From Legionella tunisiensis (lineage in GTDB: Bacteria; Pseudomonadota; Gammaproteobacteria; Legionellales; Legionellaceae), in assembly GCF_000308315.1 (NCBI RefSeq), contig NZ_CALJ01000058.1, forward strand, positions 1-42,276: 42,276 bases of DNA, read 5' to 3'. Positions 19,316 through 28,142 of the stretch are shown piece by piece (the first letter of the stretch is position 1; each line of letters begins with the position of its first letter). The position numbers and the translations under genes were made by a program. Under the pieces are notes generated by a model that had not been told where the DNA came from, ran no database searches, and saw only the letters and a program-made list of their open reading frames with translations.

Positions 19316-21058
19316 ATGGGGCTTTGGGATGCATGGAGCACAGCCAAGGGGTGGGGTAATTCCCTGTGGAATAACACCTTTGTTAAGAAAACCGTCATAC
19401 GTTCACTTCATTCTTCTTATCAAATTTTAGAACATTTGGTTGAAGAAATCAGCGTTGCACCAAAGGTGCTTTATTCAACCGTTGTTGATCCAAAAACTCG
19501 TAAAGTTGCCAGTCATGTAACTCGTATTATGGCTGAAGATTTACCCCGCATCATTGTCCCTTCTTATGTCAATACACTGATTCAACAAGGAGGTCGTACC
19601 TATCTCGGTGATGAATCAGATGCTCCCTGGCTGAGTATAGATACCAGCATCATCATGGCATTAGGACTTTTAGACTGGGGAGTCTGGATTTATACCAATA
19701 GGCATCGGTCGCAAATGATGATGCGTACGCTGGTGGTACTTCTTGTGGCTGGCGATGACCTAACTTCTAATAAACCAAAGATGGTTATTTGTACTGAGGA
19801 GCCCTGTACTGACGCGCGTTTTTTAAAAGGAGTCATTCGCAGTACTATTAAGTATTCCACCACAAAACAACTGGTAAAGCTGTTGGGCTATATACCTGGC
19901 ATAGGAGAAACGCTCACCACGGTAGCATCGACTTATAACGAAGGAAGTTATATTCTGTCGACGATTATTCCCGAGGTTTGTGATCGCCACCAGGAAGAAT
20001 ATTTTAATGAATACGCGAGACTTGTTTGGGCTCTTGGGATTGGGCAGAGCCTTACTACCAATGGGGCTGTTTCCCTCATAGAATACTTGACGACTAAATA
20101 TCTAATTACTATCCCTAAATTTTACTATCAAGATGCCATTAGCAGTGGCTTACTCGTCCTTTTTTAGTATCACTGCTCATATGAAGTTACCCCCACCAGT
20201 GCGCCAATCAACTTATGGTATTCGCGATCCGATAGTGGCTACCAGGCGTGCGATCGGGGTATTTTTTGAGATTTTGATTGCAGGTTCAAGAGTAGTATTA
20301 CCCCGCATCGTGAACAAAGAGCGATTACCTACTATTTCTTTAACGCAAATCGGAAAAGTGTGGAAATTGGGTGAGACTATTTGGCTTCATCCCTGGGCTG
20401 ACAAGGTGAAGTTTATTTTGTTACCACACTCACTACAAACGATGCAGTATTTCATTGATGACCCTGTCATTGCTCCTAACTGGAATGGTGTACGTGACAA
20501 GTTAGTAAAGGCAATTAAATCGTTTGAGGCAAAGCGTGAAAGCTGGTTAATCTTCTTCGCAGGACAACTGCCTAGCGCTTCCTCTACTGCAGCCAAGGCA
20601 TTTTTTGGCGTTCCCGAGCCTCTTACGGCGTTATTGCTAAAACTGATGGGCAATGAAGATTTTATGCTGGCTTTGGGGAGCTATCGTGAAAAATTGGAAG
20701 GGCTACATGTTGGGCCGCCTCCGCCCATCCCAGTTGAGGATGGCTCACCTTCTCTACGAGGTCATGAGAGCCAGGATATACAGAAATTTCCTGCATCAAA
20801 CACAGAGCCTAAGGTTAATAAACGGTATCAAATTGCTCCAGAAAAAGTTATTAGACACCAAAAATCTACCAAAGCAGAGGCTCAGACTGTTATTCGAAAA
20901 CGTTCAAATCATCCAAAAACGAGTGCAAGCGATGTGATTGGAAAGGGAAGCCCTCGTTTTTTAAAGTAGATCCTACAAGCGTTATTGTGACTAAGAATAA
21001 ACGAGGTAGTGCAGAATATGTACTTTTAACAGATTCTTCCAACACTTATTCGACCTAA
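19316..21058 (+). CDS. Protein of unknown function, about 580 aa (two frameshifts)
   Basis: Not recognised. Start at ATG 19316 (MGLWDAWSTAKGWGNSLW) with GGAGAG upstream. Breaks: T run 20160-20165 (remove one; joins SSGLLVLF to SITAHMKLPPP) and T run 20957-20962 (add one; extends PRFFKVDPTSVIVTKNKRG to a stop at 21058). The middle holds hydrophobic segments (IIMALGLLDWGVWIY, MMRTLVVLLVAG, LGYIPGIGETLTTVAS). The last 130 residues are polar, with a PPPPIP stretch and many K, S and T residues. This hydrophobic body with a charged disordered tail recalls Legionella secreted hypotheticals, but nothing proves secretion. Between nth and this gene the octamer GGCTACTC occurs twice, 20 bases apart. Confidence 0.7.
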
Positions 21059-21084
21059 GAGAAAGAATCTCACCGTTCTGTACC

Positions 21085-21172
21085 CTATTTGATACTGGAG
21101 CCCGTATAATGCTACGCATTTTACCGGATAGTGTTCGTTTGGCGACATAAAAACAGAATTTTATATCGAACT
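21085..21172 (-). repeat. Structured dispersed intergenic repeat, copy 2 (inverted)
   Basis: Reverse-complement match to 4311-4405. Hairpin A (21133-21171) keeps GTTCG/CGAAC and an ATATAAAA/TTTTATGT stem with a different loop. Hairpin B (21099-21129) keeps AATGC/GCATT around GTA. It ends close to the corA stop, as copy 1 ends close to the ctaG stop. A possible third, decayed start is GAGTTCGATATTAAAT after the queC stop near 14208. Confidence 0.75.
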
Positions 21173-21176
21173 AGCG

Positions 21177-22248
21177 TTAATCTGGGTCAAAAAAGTTTTT
21201 TCTCTTAAAATAGTAAAGCATGAGAATAGTTAACAGAAGCATTAGCCCAAGAATGAGTGGATAAGAATAACGCCATTTTAACTCCGGCATGTCGACGAAA
21301 TTCATACCATAGATACCTGCTATAAAAGTCAAAGGAATAAAGAGACTGGCAAACAAGGTGAGGATCTTCATGGTTTCATTCATGCGATTATTGAGCGTTG
21401 ATAAATAAATTTCTAGAATGGAGTTGCTCATTTCTCTTTGTAAATCAATAGATTGTAAAAGGCGTACACAGTGATCATGTAAATCGCGATAATAAAGGCG
21501 GTACTTAGCATCGATAAAGCGGTTATGCTCTGACAATAATAAATGGACAATATCCTGCAGCGGTGTGATCGCTTTTCGCAGAGTCATGGTATGTCTTTTT
21601 ATGGTATATAAACTCGAGAGGTCAATCGCTTGAGGATCTTTCAGGAGCAGATCTTCCATGCTACTCAAATTTTGTTCAATCTCTTCAACGAAATTGAAAT
21701 AATTGTCCACTATATTGTCCATTAAAAGATGCGTAAGATAATCACTGCCATGTTCTCTTACCAAAGATTGCTCTGCACTCAGGCAATTATAAATCGGATG
21801 AAAATTATAATTATCGGATTCACGAAAAGTTAATAATAGATTTTTTTACTACCATACTGAGCTGCTCAACGTTATAGCTTAGATGATGTGTAGCGCTATG
21901 CAATAATTTAAAAACAACAAAGAAACCACCATCGATTTCATCTAATTTGGCACGTTGATGAGTATTTAAGATATCTTCAACAAACAAGGGGTGAATGGCA
22001 AATTCGGTGCAGAGCTCACTAATTTTGGGACTATCGGCAAGCCCCGAAACATCTATCCAAACAGACTGATTCGCAGCTAGGGCATCCTGGATAATTGTCA
22101 GGGATAAGCCTTCGATTCTCGTATAGCTATGGTTGTCATAAATATGGATGTAGATTTTGGTTTTAATGGGCGGGTTTTCACCTACATAGATAGCTGAACC
22201 AGGTAGCATTCCCTTTTTTGCTGACGATTTTTTCTTATGTGAATCCAT
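21177..22248 (-). CDS. corA: CorA family Mg2+/Co2+ channel (one frameshift)
   Basis: Pentameric inner-membrane divalent cation channel. Repaired length 356 aa. It has an N-terminal cytoplasmic alpha/beta domain (VWIDVSGLADSPKISEL, IHPLFVEDILNTHQRAK), a long stalk helix, and two C-terminal membrane helices. The signature GMN lies in FIAGIYGMNF, and the tail is basic (YFKRKNFF). The frame breaks in the T run 21841-21847; one base fewer gives MVVKNLLLTFRESDNYNFHPIYN, which is the expected CorA reading. Confidence 0.93.
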
Positions 22249-22369
22249 AAGTTATTCCTTGTGTTGTATCACTACTATTCTGATTTCAAGGAAGGATTCA
22301 GTCAATGTTGATTGTTACAATAATGATTTATTTAGGAAAAGGCATTTCGTTCTATCTCAATGATTTTGG

Positions 22370-22409
22370 TTGGCAAAATTTGCCAAAAGAAAGGCAACAA
22401 TGATATATT
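22370..22409 (+). promoter_or_regulatory. Candidate promoter overlapped by a palindrome, upstream of the YhhQ-family gene
   Basis: TTGCCA (22380-22385), an 18-base spacer and TATATT (22404-22409) look like a sigma70 promoter. A perfect palindrome TTGGCAAAATTTGCCAA at 22370-22386 covers the -35 box, a natural operator position. Just downstream, CTGCAC/GTGCAG can form a small hairpin in the leader. Confidence 0.45.
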
Positions 22410-22476
22410 GCTGCACAATTTGGAGTGCAGTCTGGGGTAAAAATTGGTCTCGGATTTGTAATATGAGTTCGACTGA

Positions 22477-23774
22477 ATGATGACGATTTTTTCAACTGTG
22501 CTACAAAAACGCAGCTATCTTCCCCTTACTGTGGGCATGATGACTTGTCTTATTTTGTTGATCAATGTCTCGTTTAAGATCATTATTATCCAGGGCTTAA
22601 TTTTTACTGCAAGTGCAGTACTTTGCCCTTTGGTAGCTTTTATTTATTTATTGGTTTTAAAAGAATGCAATATTGTCCAACAACGCCATATACTCAATCA
22701 ATCGCTCCTTGCCCTGTATTTGTTTTCTATAGGTATTTATTTGCTGGTAAATTTGCCAGCAGCGGAAACAATGTATGATAACCCCGCCTATCAGATTGTT
22801 TTTGAAGACATCCCCAAAAAATTCTTTGCATCAACGTTGGCTTTTGGCTTAAGTTTTTATTTGCCACATATGATTTGCTGTGCAAGAAACAGTAAACTAT
22901 TTGCTTCACCTAAGAAACGCCTTTTAATGGCGCTTTTGGGAGGATTTTCTTTTTTTAGTTTGGATTTCGTTTTACTTTTTTCTGATCCACACATTCATAG
23001 GTTTAATCAAATTTATCTTGATTCTTCGATGCTCGCATTGACTATTCTATTACTAATAGGCGTTATTTATCTTATTTGCTTGCTACTTTTCGATAGGCTA
23101 GATAAAGCAAAACAGCTTACTGAAGCGTTACCACAGTATTTATCATTTCCTCTATATCACTATTTGGTCAGTTTTTCGGTTGCTATCCTATTGATCTGTT
23201 TAGCTTGTGAATATCGACTAGTTTCCTTTCCTAATGGTTGGGTTTTAACAGCAAGTGGATTGTTATTTCCTCTCACGATGATGGTCAGTAACCTTATTGG
23301 CGAGCTTTATGGTTATAAGGCAAATATTCGTTTAATAATCATGTTGTTAATTACGCAATTGATCTTCGATTTCTTGTTAATGGGGACGGTTGCGCTACCA
23401 TCTCCCGATTTTTTAATCTGAATCCTTTCTATTCTTTAGTGATGCCGCGACAGATCCCTGCAGCAAGTTTGGCTTTGGCTGTTAATTTTTTACCAATGCG
23501 TCGTTATTAGAGTATCTGCAAAAAACCAAGCTTGTAACAAATCGTTATGCACGTATTCTCACTGCGAATATTTGTGCTACTACATTGATTTTGTCTAGTT
23601 AATTACAGTTTATTGTATGCTGGTATTTACCCTCATGAGCAAATTTTTACTCTGGCAATTACCTACTGGCTCTATAAACTAGTAGCAACTTTGATTGGTT
23701 TACCGGTGATTTTATGGTTGTACAATCAATTTCACAAACAGATGGAAAATGCATCTTGTTTGTCCGCCAACTAA
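22477..23774 (+). CDS. YhhQ/VUT-family membrane transporter, putative queuosine precursor uptake (three frameshifts)
   Basis: Integral membrane protein. Repaired length about 432 aa, longer than the E. coli YhhQ class because of an extra N-terminal set of helices. The family core is SNLIGELYGYKANIRLIIMLL, then the last helices with FTLAITYWLYKLVATLIGLPVILWLY. Breaks: T run 23409-23414 (add one; DFFNLNPFYSLVMPRQIPAA), T run 23486-23491 (add one; VNFFTNASLLEYLQ), and AA 23601-23602 (remove one; SSYYSLLYAGIYPHEQ). YhhQ proteins import preQ0/preQ1; that role here is inferred from family, though queC is in the same window. Confidence 0.75.
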
Positions 23775-23807
23775 CTTGGGAGAAAAGATAAGTTTACTAA
23801 AAGCTGG

Positions 23808-23825
23808 AAATCTTAATTAAGATTT
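23808..23825. other. Perfect 18-bp palindrome at a convergent gene junction
   Basis: AAATCTTAATTAAGATTT spans the glmU stop codon, 33 bases from the end of the YhhQ-family gene. AT-rich, so weak as a terminator stem, but its symmetry could serve both converging transcripts. Confidence 0.4.
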
Positions 23826-25193
23826 TTGATAGGTCTTTTCCAGCCAGTGATCGTCTTTTGTTTACTCTCAGTTAAAGTCAATTCATTGGCGGGCACATTT
23901 TTGCGAATGGTACTACCGGCACCAATAGTAGCATTTGCCCCTACTGTAACGGGGGCAACTAATTGAGTATCAGAACCGACAAAAACACCATCCTCGATGA
24001 TTGTCTGGTGTTTATTAGCACCATCATAGTTACAGGTAATAGTACCTGCCCCAATATTAACCTCTTTACCAAGAGTGACATCACCTAAATAGCTTAGGTG
24101 GCTTGCTTTACTGGCCTCGCCAAAAATTGCGTTTTTTGTTTCAACAAAATTGCCGATTTTACAATCATTGGCTAATTTTGTACCTGGTCTTAAACGCGCG
24201 AAGGGGCCGATATGACAGGCTTCACCAAGGTGGCAATCTTCCAGAATAGAATTAGCAAGGATTTCGCAATGAGCACCTAGAGTAACATTGTGGAAGACAC
24301 AATTGGGCCCTATATAGCACCCATCTCCTAATACCACTTTGCCGCTAAACACGTTGTTAACATCAATGAATACATCCTGGCCGCAATGAAGTTCTCCACG
24401 TACATCAAGGCGGCTAGCATCAGCCAGGGAAACACCAGAAAGCATTAACTGTTTGGCAAGACGCTGTTGCCAAACACGCTCCAATTGCTGTAATTGTAAA
24501 CGATCATTGACTCCCTGGATTTCCACAAGGTTTGGTGTTTGCAGAGAGGTAATCACTAGCTGCTCATTGACTGCCATGGCAATGATTTCTGTCAAATAAT
24601 ATTCGCCTTGGGCATTATTGCAGCCTAACTGTGGTAACCAGCGAGCTAAGTCAGCCGCTTGTACACAACAAATGCCGCTGTATATTTCCTGTATTTTTTT
24701 GCTCTACAGTCGCATCTTTTTCTTCGACGATGGCAGAAATATCTCCTTTCGCATTACGGACGATGCGGCCTAGTCCAGTTGGGTTGGCAAATTTTGCCAG
24801 CAATAAGCTTAAGGAATTGGCTTGTGCAGGAGCAGAGCGGTGTTTATCAATCAGGTTTTGCAGCGTTTCCGCCTCAATTAAAGGGACATCTGCTGAAAGA
24901 ATGAGCACTTGTGAATCCGAAGGAATATGAGGCAGCGCTTGCATCACGGCATGCCCAGTTCCAAGTTGCTCGTTTTGTAATACCCAATTGACAGGGAGAT
25001 TGAGAAGCGCTGCTTTTATTTGCTCACCACCATGACCATAAACGACATGAATAGCATCTGGATTGAGTTGTTCTGCTGTCTCTACTACACGTACGAGCAT
25101 CGGTTTTCCAGCAATCTTGTGCAATACTTTTGGGGTACTGGAATACATCCGCTTACCTTGACCGGCGGCTAAAATAATAATTTGTAGTGACAT
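23813..25193 (-). CDS. glmU: Bifunctional N-acetylglucosamine-1-phosphate uridyltransferase / glucosamine-1-phosphate acetyltransferase (one frameshift)
   Basis: Makes UDP-GlcNAc for peptidoglycan and LPS in two steps. Repaired length 459 aa. The N-terminal uridyltransferase has LAAGQGKRMYSSTPKVLH and QLGTGHAV. The C-terminal left-handed beta-helix is built of hexapeptides (LGDGCYIGPN, IGPFARLRPGT, IGNFVETK, GAGTITCNYDG, VFVGSDTQLVAPV). The frame breaks in the T run 24694-24700; one base fewer gives EQKIQEIYSGICCVQAADLARWLPQLG, the normal linker. The gene is essential, so the break is read as a sequencing error. Confidence 0.95.
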
Positions 25194-25321
25194 AGACCTA
25201 CGATTTCCTTTTTTGGAACAACATTATTCAGGATGGCTACTGAATTAAACAGTTTGTATGTATGTTGCGAATAGAATAATTAATAGATATGATAAAAAAA
25301 TATGAGCAAAGGAGTAGTGCC

Positions 25322-26313
25322 ATGACCATTTTTCTTCAGGTCGCAAAAATTATCCTCGCCAGAAGAATTAAGCAAATTAGGAATGATTCTGTTAGCACCG
25401 ATTCAGGTCTGACTAACCAGGTAATTAGTCTTTTAAGCTTAGGCTTTTTTGGTCGTGACAAAGAGTTATCTGCTACGAAGCAAGATCTTGACGATGATTT
25501 ATTATCCGAACTTCATGCTGTTAGTGATGGGGAGAATGATGAGGCTACATTAGAAATTCTGAAAGGACTCATTACTGCATGTAAAGAGTCAGCGAAGTTA
25601 GCAAGTAGTGAAAAGGGTTATGATGAAGGTACGTCGGGCCCTGCCCTGCAAGCGGTGATCACCTTACTGGATGATATATACAAAAAACTTGAAGCCGCAG
25701 AGAAAGAAGGTGTAAAGCTTCTTGATATTCCCGATGATCATACCCCGTTGAATGCTTATCGTTATCAAACAATAAGGTATCTGGCGCAGAAAGTCGAGGA
25801 TGCAGGCAACAAGACTCTTCTTAGCAAGTTATTACAAAATCCGCAAATTTCCTCTTGCTACAAATTGGCAGAAGAAAAAGAAAAACTTCTTATAGCCAAT
25901 TTAAAACAATGTGAAGAAAATATAGGAGAGCTTAATCACTATGAGGAAATTGATCGTCGCGAGGCGGAAAGAGTGAGGAAGATACTGGAGGAGCAGCAGC
26001 GTGATGAAGATATCGAAGATGTAGAAATGCCAATTGAAGTAATTGAAAAAAGCCTGTCGATTATCCGGCGGCGAGAAAGAAGAGTGTAGGGTTATCTTTA
26101 AAGACGTTGAAAGAAGATAATGTCTCTTTATGTGCCCGCTTTGGCCCGAAAATTAATCTCCCAGTCAGTGTAATATTCTTTACTTCATTTAGCATTGAGC
26201 TACCTACTTTTAAGCCGGGTCCAGGTTATTTGCAAGAGTGCGCTGAGGCTGTAGAAGCGGAGATTAACCCGCCTATCATTGACTCATACTATGTAGGTAC
26301 ACGCTTTGAGTAA
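25322..26313 (+). CDS. Charged, helical protein of unknown function, about 330 aa (one frameshift)
   Basis: Not recognised. Start at ATG 25322 with AAAGGAG upstream (MTIFLQVAKIILARRIKQI). The body is acidic and helical, with coiled-coil-like stretches (LLDDIYKKLEAAEKEG; CEENIGELNHYEEIDRREAE). The first frame ends in RRRERRV; adding one A to the AAA at 25958-25960-type GAAAGAAG context near 26079 continues it as EKKSVGLSLKTLKEDN and on through FTSFSIELPTFKPGPGYL to a stop at 26313. No membrane segment or signal peptide is clear. It diverges from glmU. Could be a host-directed protein, but nothing shows that. Confidence 0.6.
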
Positions 26314-26335
26314 TATAGGGGTATAAAAGTGCATT

Positions 26336-27346
26336 TCAAGGAGTTAGTTCCCCGCATAAATTGGTTTCCATCAATGCTTTGACGTCCTGATTACTCAAAT
26401 TTTTACTGAATAAATAAAGCAATTTACAATGGGCGGCTTCTGGCGTCATGTCATGGCCGCTGATAAGACCTGCTTGCTTCAAAGTATACCCTGTAGCATA
26501 TTGGTTCATTTCTACTCGCCCATGCTGACATTGACTGCAATTGACGATGATAATGCCTCGTTCACAGGCATTTTGTAAAAGAGCCAAAAATTGCGGATCA
26601 TTGTTTTGCGCATTTCCTGCACCATAGGTTTCCAGGACCAGTCCTTTTAGTGGTTGCTGTAAAATAAATTCCAATACTTTAGTGGCAAAACCGGGGAATA
26701 ATCGAAAGTTGGCAATAAATTGTGGACTTATTGTTTGCAAACAAAAAGGGTTGGTCGGTGCGGAGAGCAGGCGCTCTTGATGTAATTGAATACTGATTCC
26801 AATCGTAGCTAAATGTGGGGCATTGGGTGAATCAAAGGCATTAAAGCGTTGCGCGCTAATTTTTTGTGCTCGGTTACCACGTAGCAAATGCTGATTGAAG
26901 TAAATACATACTTCATTAATGGGTTGATGCGCGCAAAGCCACAAAGAGGTAATTACATTGTCCAACGCATCATTACGAACCTCAGATAAAGGAATTTGTG
27001 AGCCAGTAACAATGACCGGTTTACCCAGATTTTCCAGCATAAACGATAAGGCAGACGCTGTGTAAGCCATGGTGTCTGTACCATGGAAAATTACAAAGCC
27101 GTCAAACGTCGAATATTCATTGGCAATATCGGTTGCAATGCGATTCCAATCAGTCACTGTCATGTTGGATGAGTCAAGCAGTGGTTGATATTCCTTAATA
27201 GTGTAATCTGGCATTTCAGCATGATTTAAAGCAGGAATTTTAGCTAGGGCTGATTGCACATATCCCGTGGCCGGTTCGTAACCATGGTTGGTTTTTACCG
27301 AGCTGATTGTTCCGCCGGTATTAAGAATCAAAATGCGTTTTTTCAT
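26336..27346 (-). CDS. ansA: L-asparaginase, type I (cytoplasmic)
   Basis: Hydrolyses asparagine to aspartate and ammonia. I take ATG 27346 as start (MKKRILILNTGGTISSV), which puts the nucleophile Thr of NTGGTI at its usual place; an in-frame ATG also exists at 27382. The second catalytic box is HGTDTMAYTASAL. No signal peptide, in keeping with the type I enzyme. 336 aa, intact. The C-terminal part contains the GAGNAQN substrate-loop region. A single-gene unit. Confidence 0.93.
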   Translation of the reverse strand: MKKRILILNTGGTISSVKTNHGYEPATGYVQSALAKIPALNHAEMPDYTIKEYQPLLDSSNMTVTDWNRIATDIANEYSTFDGFVIFHGTDTMAYTASALSFMLENLGKPVIVTGSQIPLSEVRNDALDNVITSLWLCAHQPINEVCIYFNQHLLRGNRAQKISAQRFNAFDSPNAPHLATIGISIQLHQERLLSAPTNPFCLQTISPQFIANFRLFPGFATKVLEFILQQPLKGLVLETYGAGNAQNNDPQFLALLQNACERGIIIVNCSQCQHGRVEMNQYATGYTLKQAGLISGHDMTPEAAHCKLLYLFSKNLSNQDVKALMETNLCGELTP

Positions 27347-27435
27347 AAGGGGCGCATACCTAATCTGAGAGTTTATTAGCAATTATACCTGCCATCCGGA
27401 GCATTATGGAATGTTTCCTTGTTTTAGCTGTAGTC

Positions 27436-27464
27436 TTGACAAGCTCATGACAGCTTTGTAGAAA
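27436..27464 (+). promoter_or_regulatory. Candidate sigma70 promoter of the rppH operon
   Basis: A perfect TTGACA (27436-27441), a 17-base spacer, and TAGAAA (27459-27464). This would give a leader of about 145 bases before rppH that contains the hairpin at 27504-27548. Confidence 0.55.
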
Positions 27465-27503
27465 TTACATCCACAAGGATTGAATGAGAGCGAGTTATCT
27501 TTC

Positions 27504-27548
27504 ATCTGCGAGTGAGAGTCATTGGAAATGAATCTTATACTCGCAGAT
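27504..27548 (+). promoter_or_regulatory. Long inverted repeat in the rppH leader
   Basis: Arms ATCTGCGAGT (27504-27513) and ACTCGCAGAT (27539-27548) are perfect complements. Between them TCATT and AATGA form an inner stem around GGA. It has no T tract of terminator quality (TTTATTTG follows). It could be a leader RNA structure or a protein-binding site. Confidence 0.55.
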
Positions 27549-27617
27549 TTATTTGCCAAGCTCTTGTACTTTGTGGAAAAATCAAGGTATTAACGGTTTA
27601 GTGTAAGCAGTGGCAAC

Positions 27618-28142
27618 ATGGTTATCGATCGAGCCGGGTATCGGCTGAATGTTGGGATCATTCTGGTCAATGGATCTGGCCGGGTGTTTTGGGGTAGACG
27701 CTATGGTCATGATGCCTGGCAATTTCCGCAAGGGGGACTTGCCACAGGTGAGAACTCGTTAGAGGCTATGTATCGTGAATTGCGAGAAGAAATAGGCTTG
27801 GATAGAGAAGATATTGAAGTATTAGGTTCAACTAAACGCTGGCTCAAATACCGTCTGCCTAAACAATATCTTCGTCATGGCAAAGAGCCTTTGGTGATTG
27901 GCCAAAAGCAAAAATGGTATTTGTTAAGATTGGTTGCTTCTGAGCAGAAGGTTCGACTGGATTTAAGTGATTCGCCTGAGTTTGATAGCTGGCGCTGGAT
28001 TGATTATCACGAACCACAAGAGCAGGTTATTTTCTTCAAAAGACAAGTCTATGCTCAGGCCATGAAAGAATTGGAGCACTTGTTAAGGAAACGTCGCACT
28101 CCATTTGGTGCACGCCGTAAGCGAGGTAATCATAGTCGATAA
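27618..28142 (+). CDS. rppH: RNA pyrophosphohydrolase RppH (NudH)
   Basis: Nudix enzyme that converts 5'-triphosphate mRNA ends to monophosphate and so starts RNase E decay; it also cleaves dinucleoside polyphosphates. 174 aa, intact. The Nudix box runs from about G39 (GGLATGENSLEA, then RELREEIGL to residue 61). WQFPQGG just before it and the basic tail (RKRRTPFGARRKRG) are typical. The stop abuts the ptsP start with no gap, so the two are co-translated. Confidence 0.96.
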   Translation: MVIDRAGYRLNVGIILVNGSGRVFWGRRYGHDAWQFPQGGLATGENSLEAMYRELREEIGLDREDIEVLGSTKRWLKYRLPKQYLRHGKEPLVIGQKQKWYLLRLVASEQKVRLDLSDSPEFDSWRWIDYHEPQEQVIFFKRQVYAQAMKELEHLLRKRRTPFGARRKRGNHSR

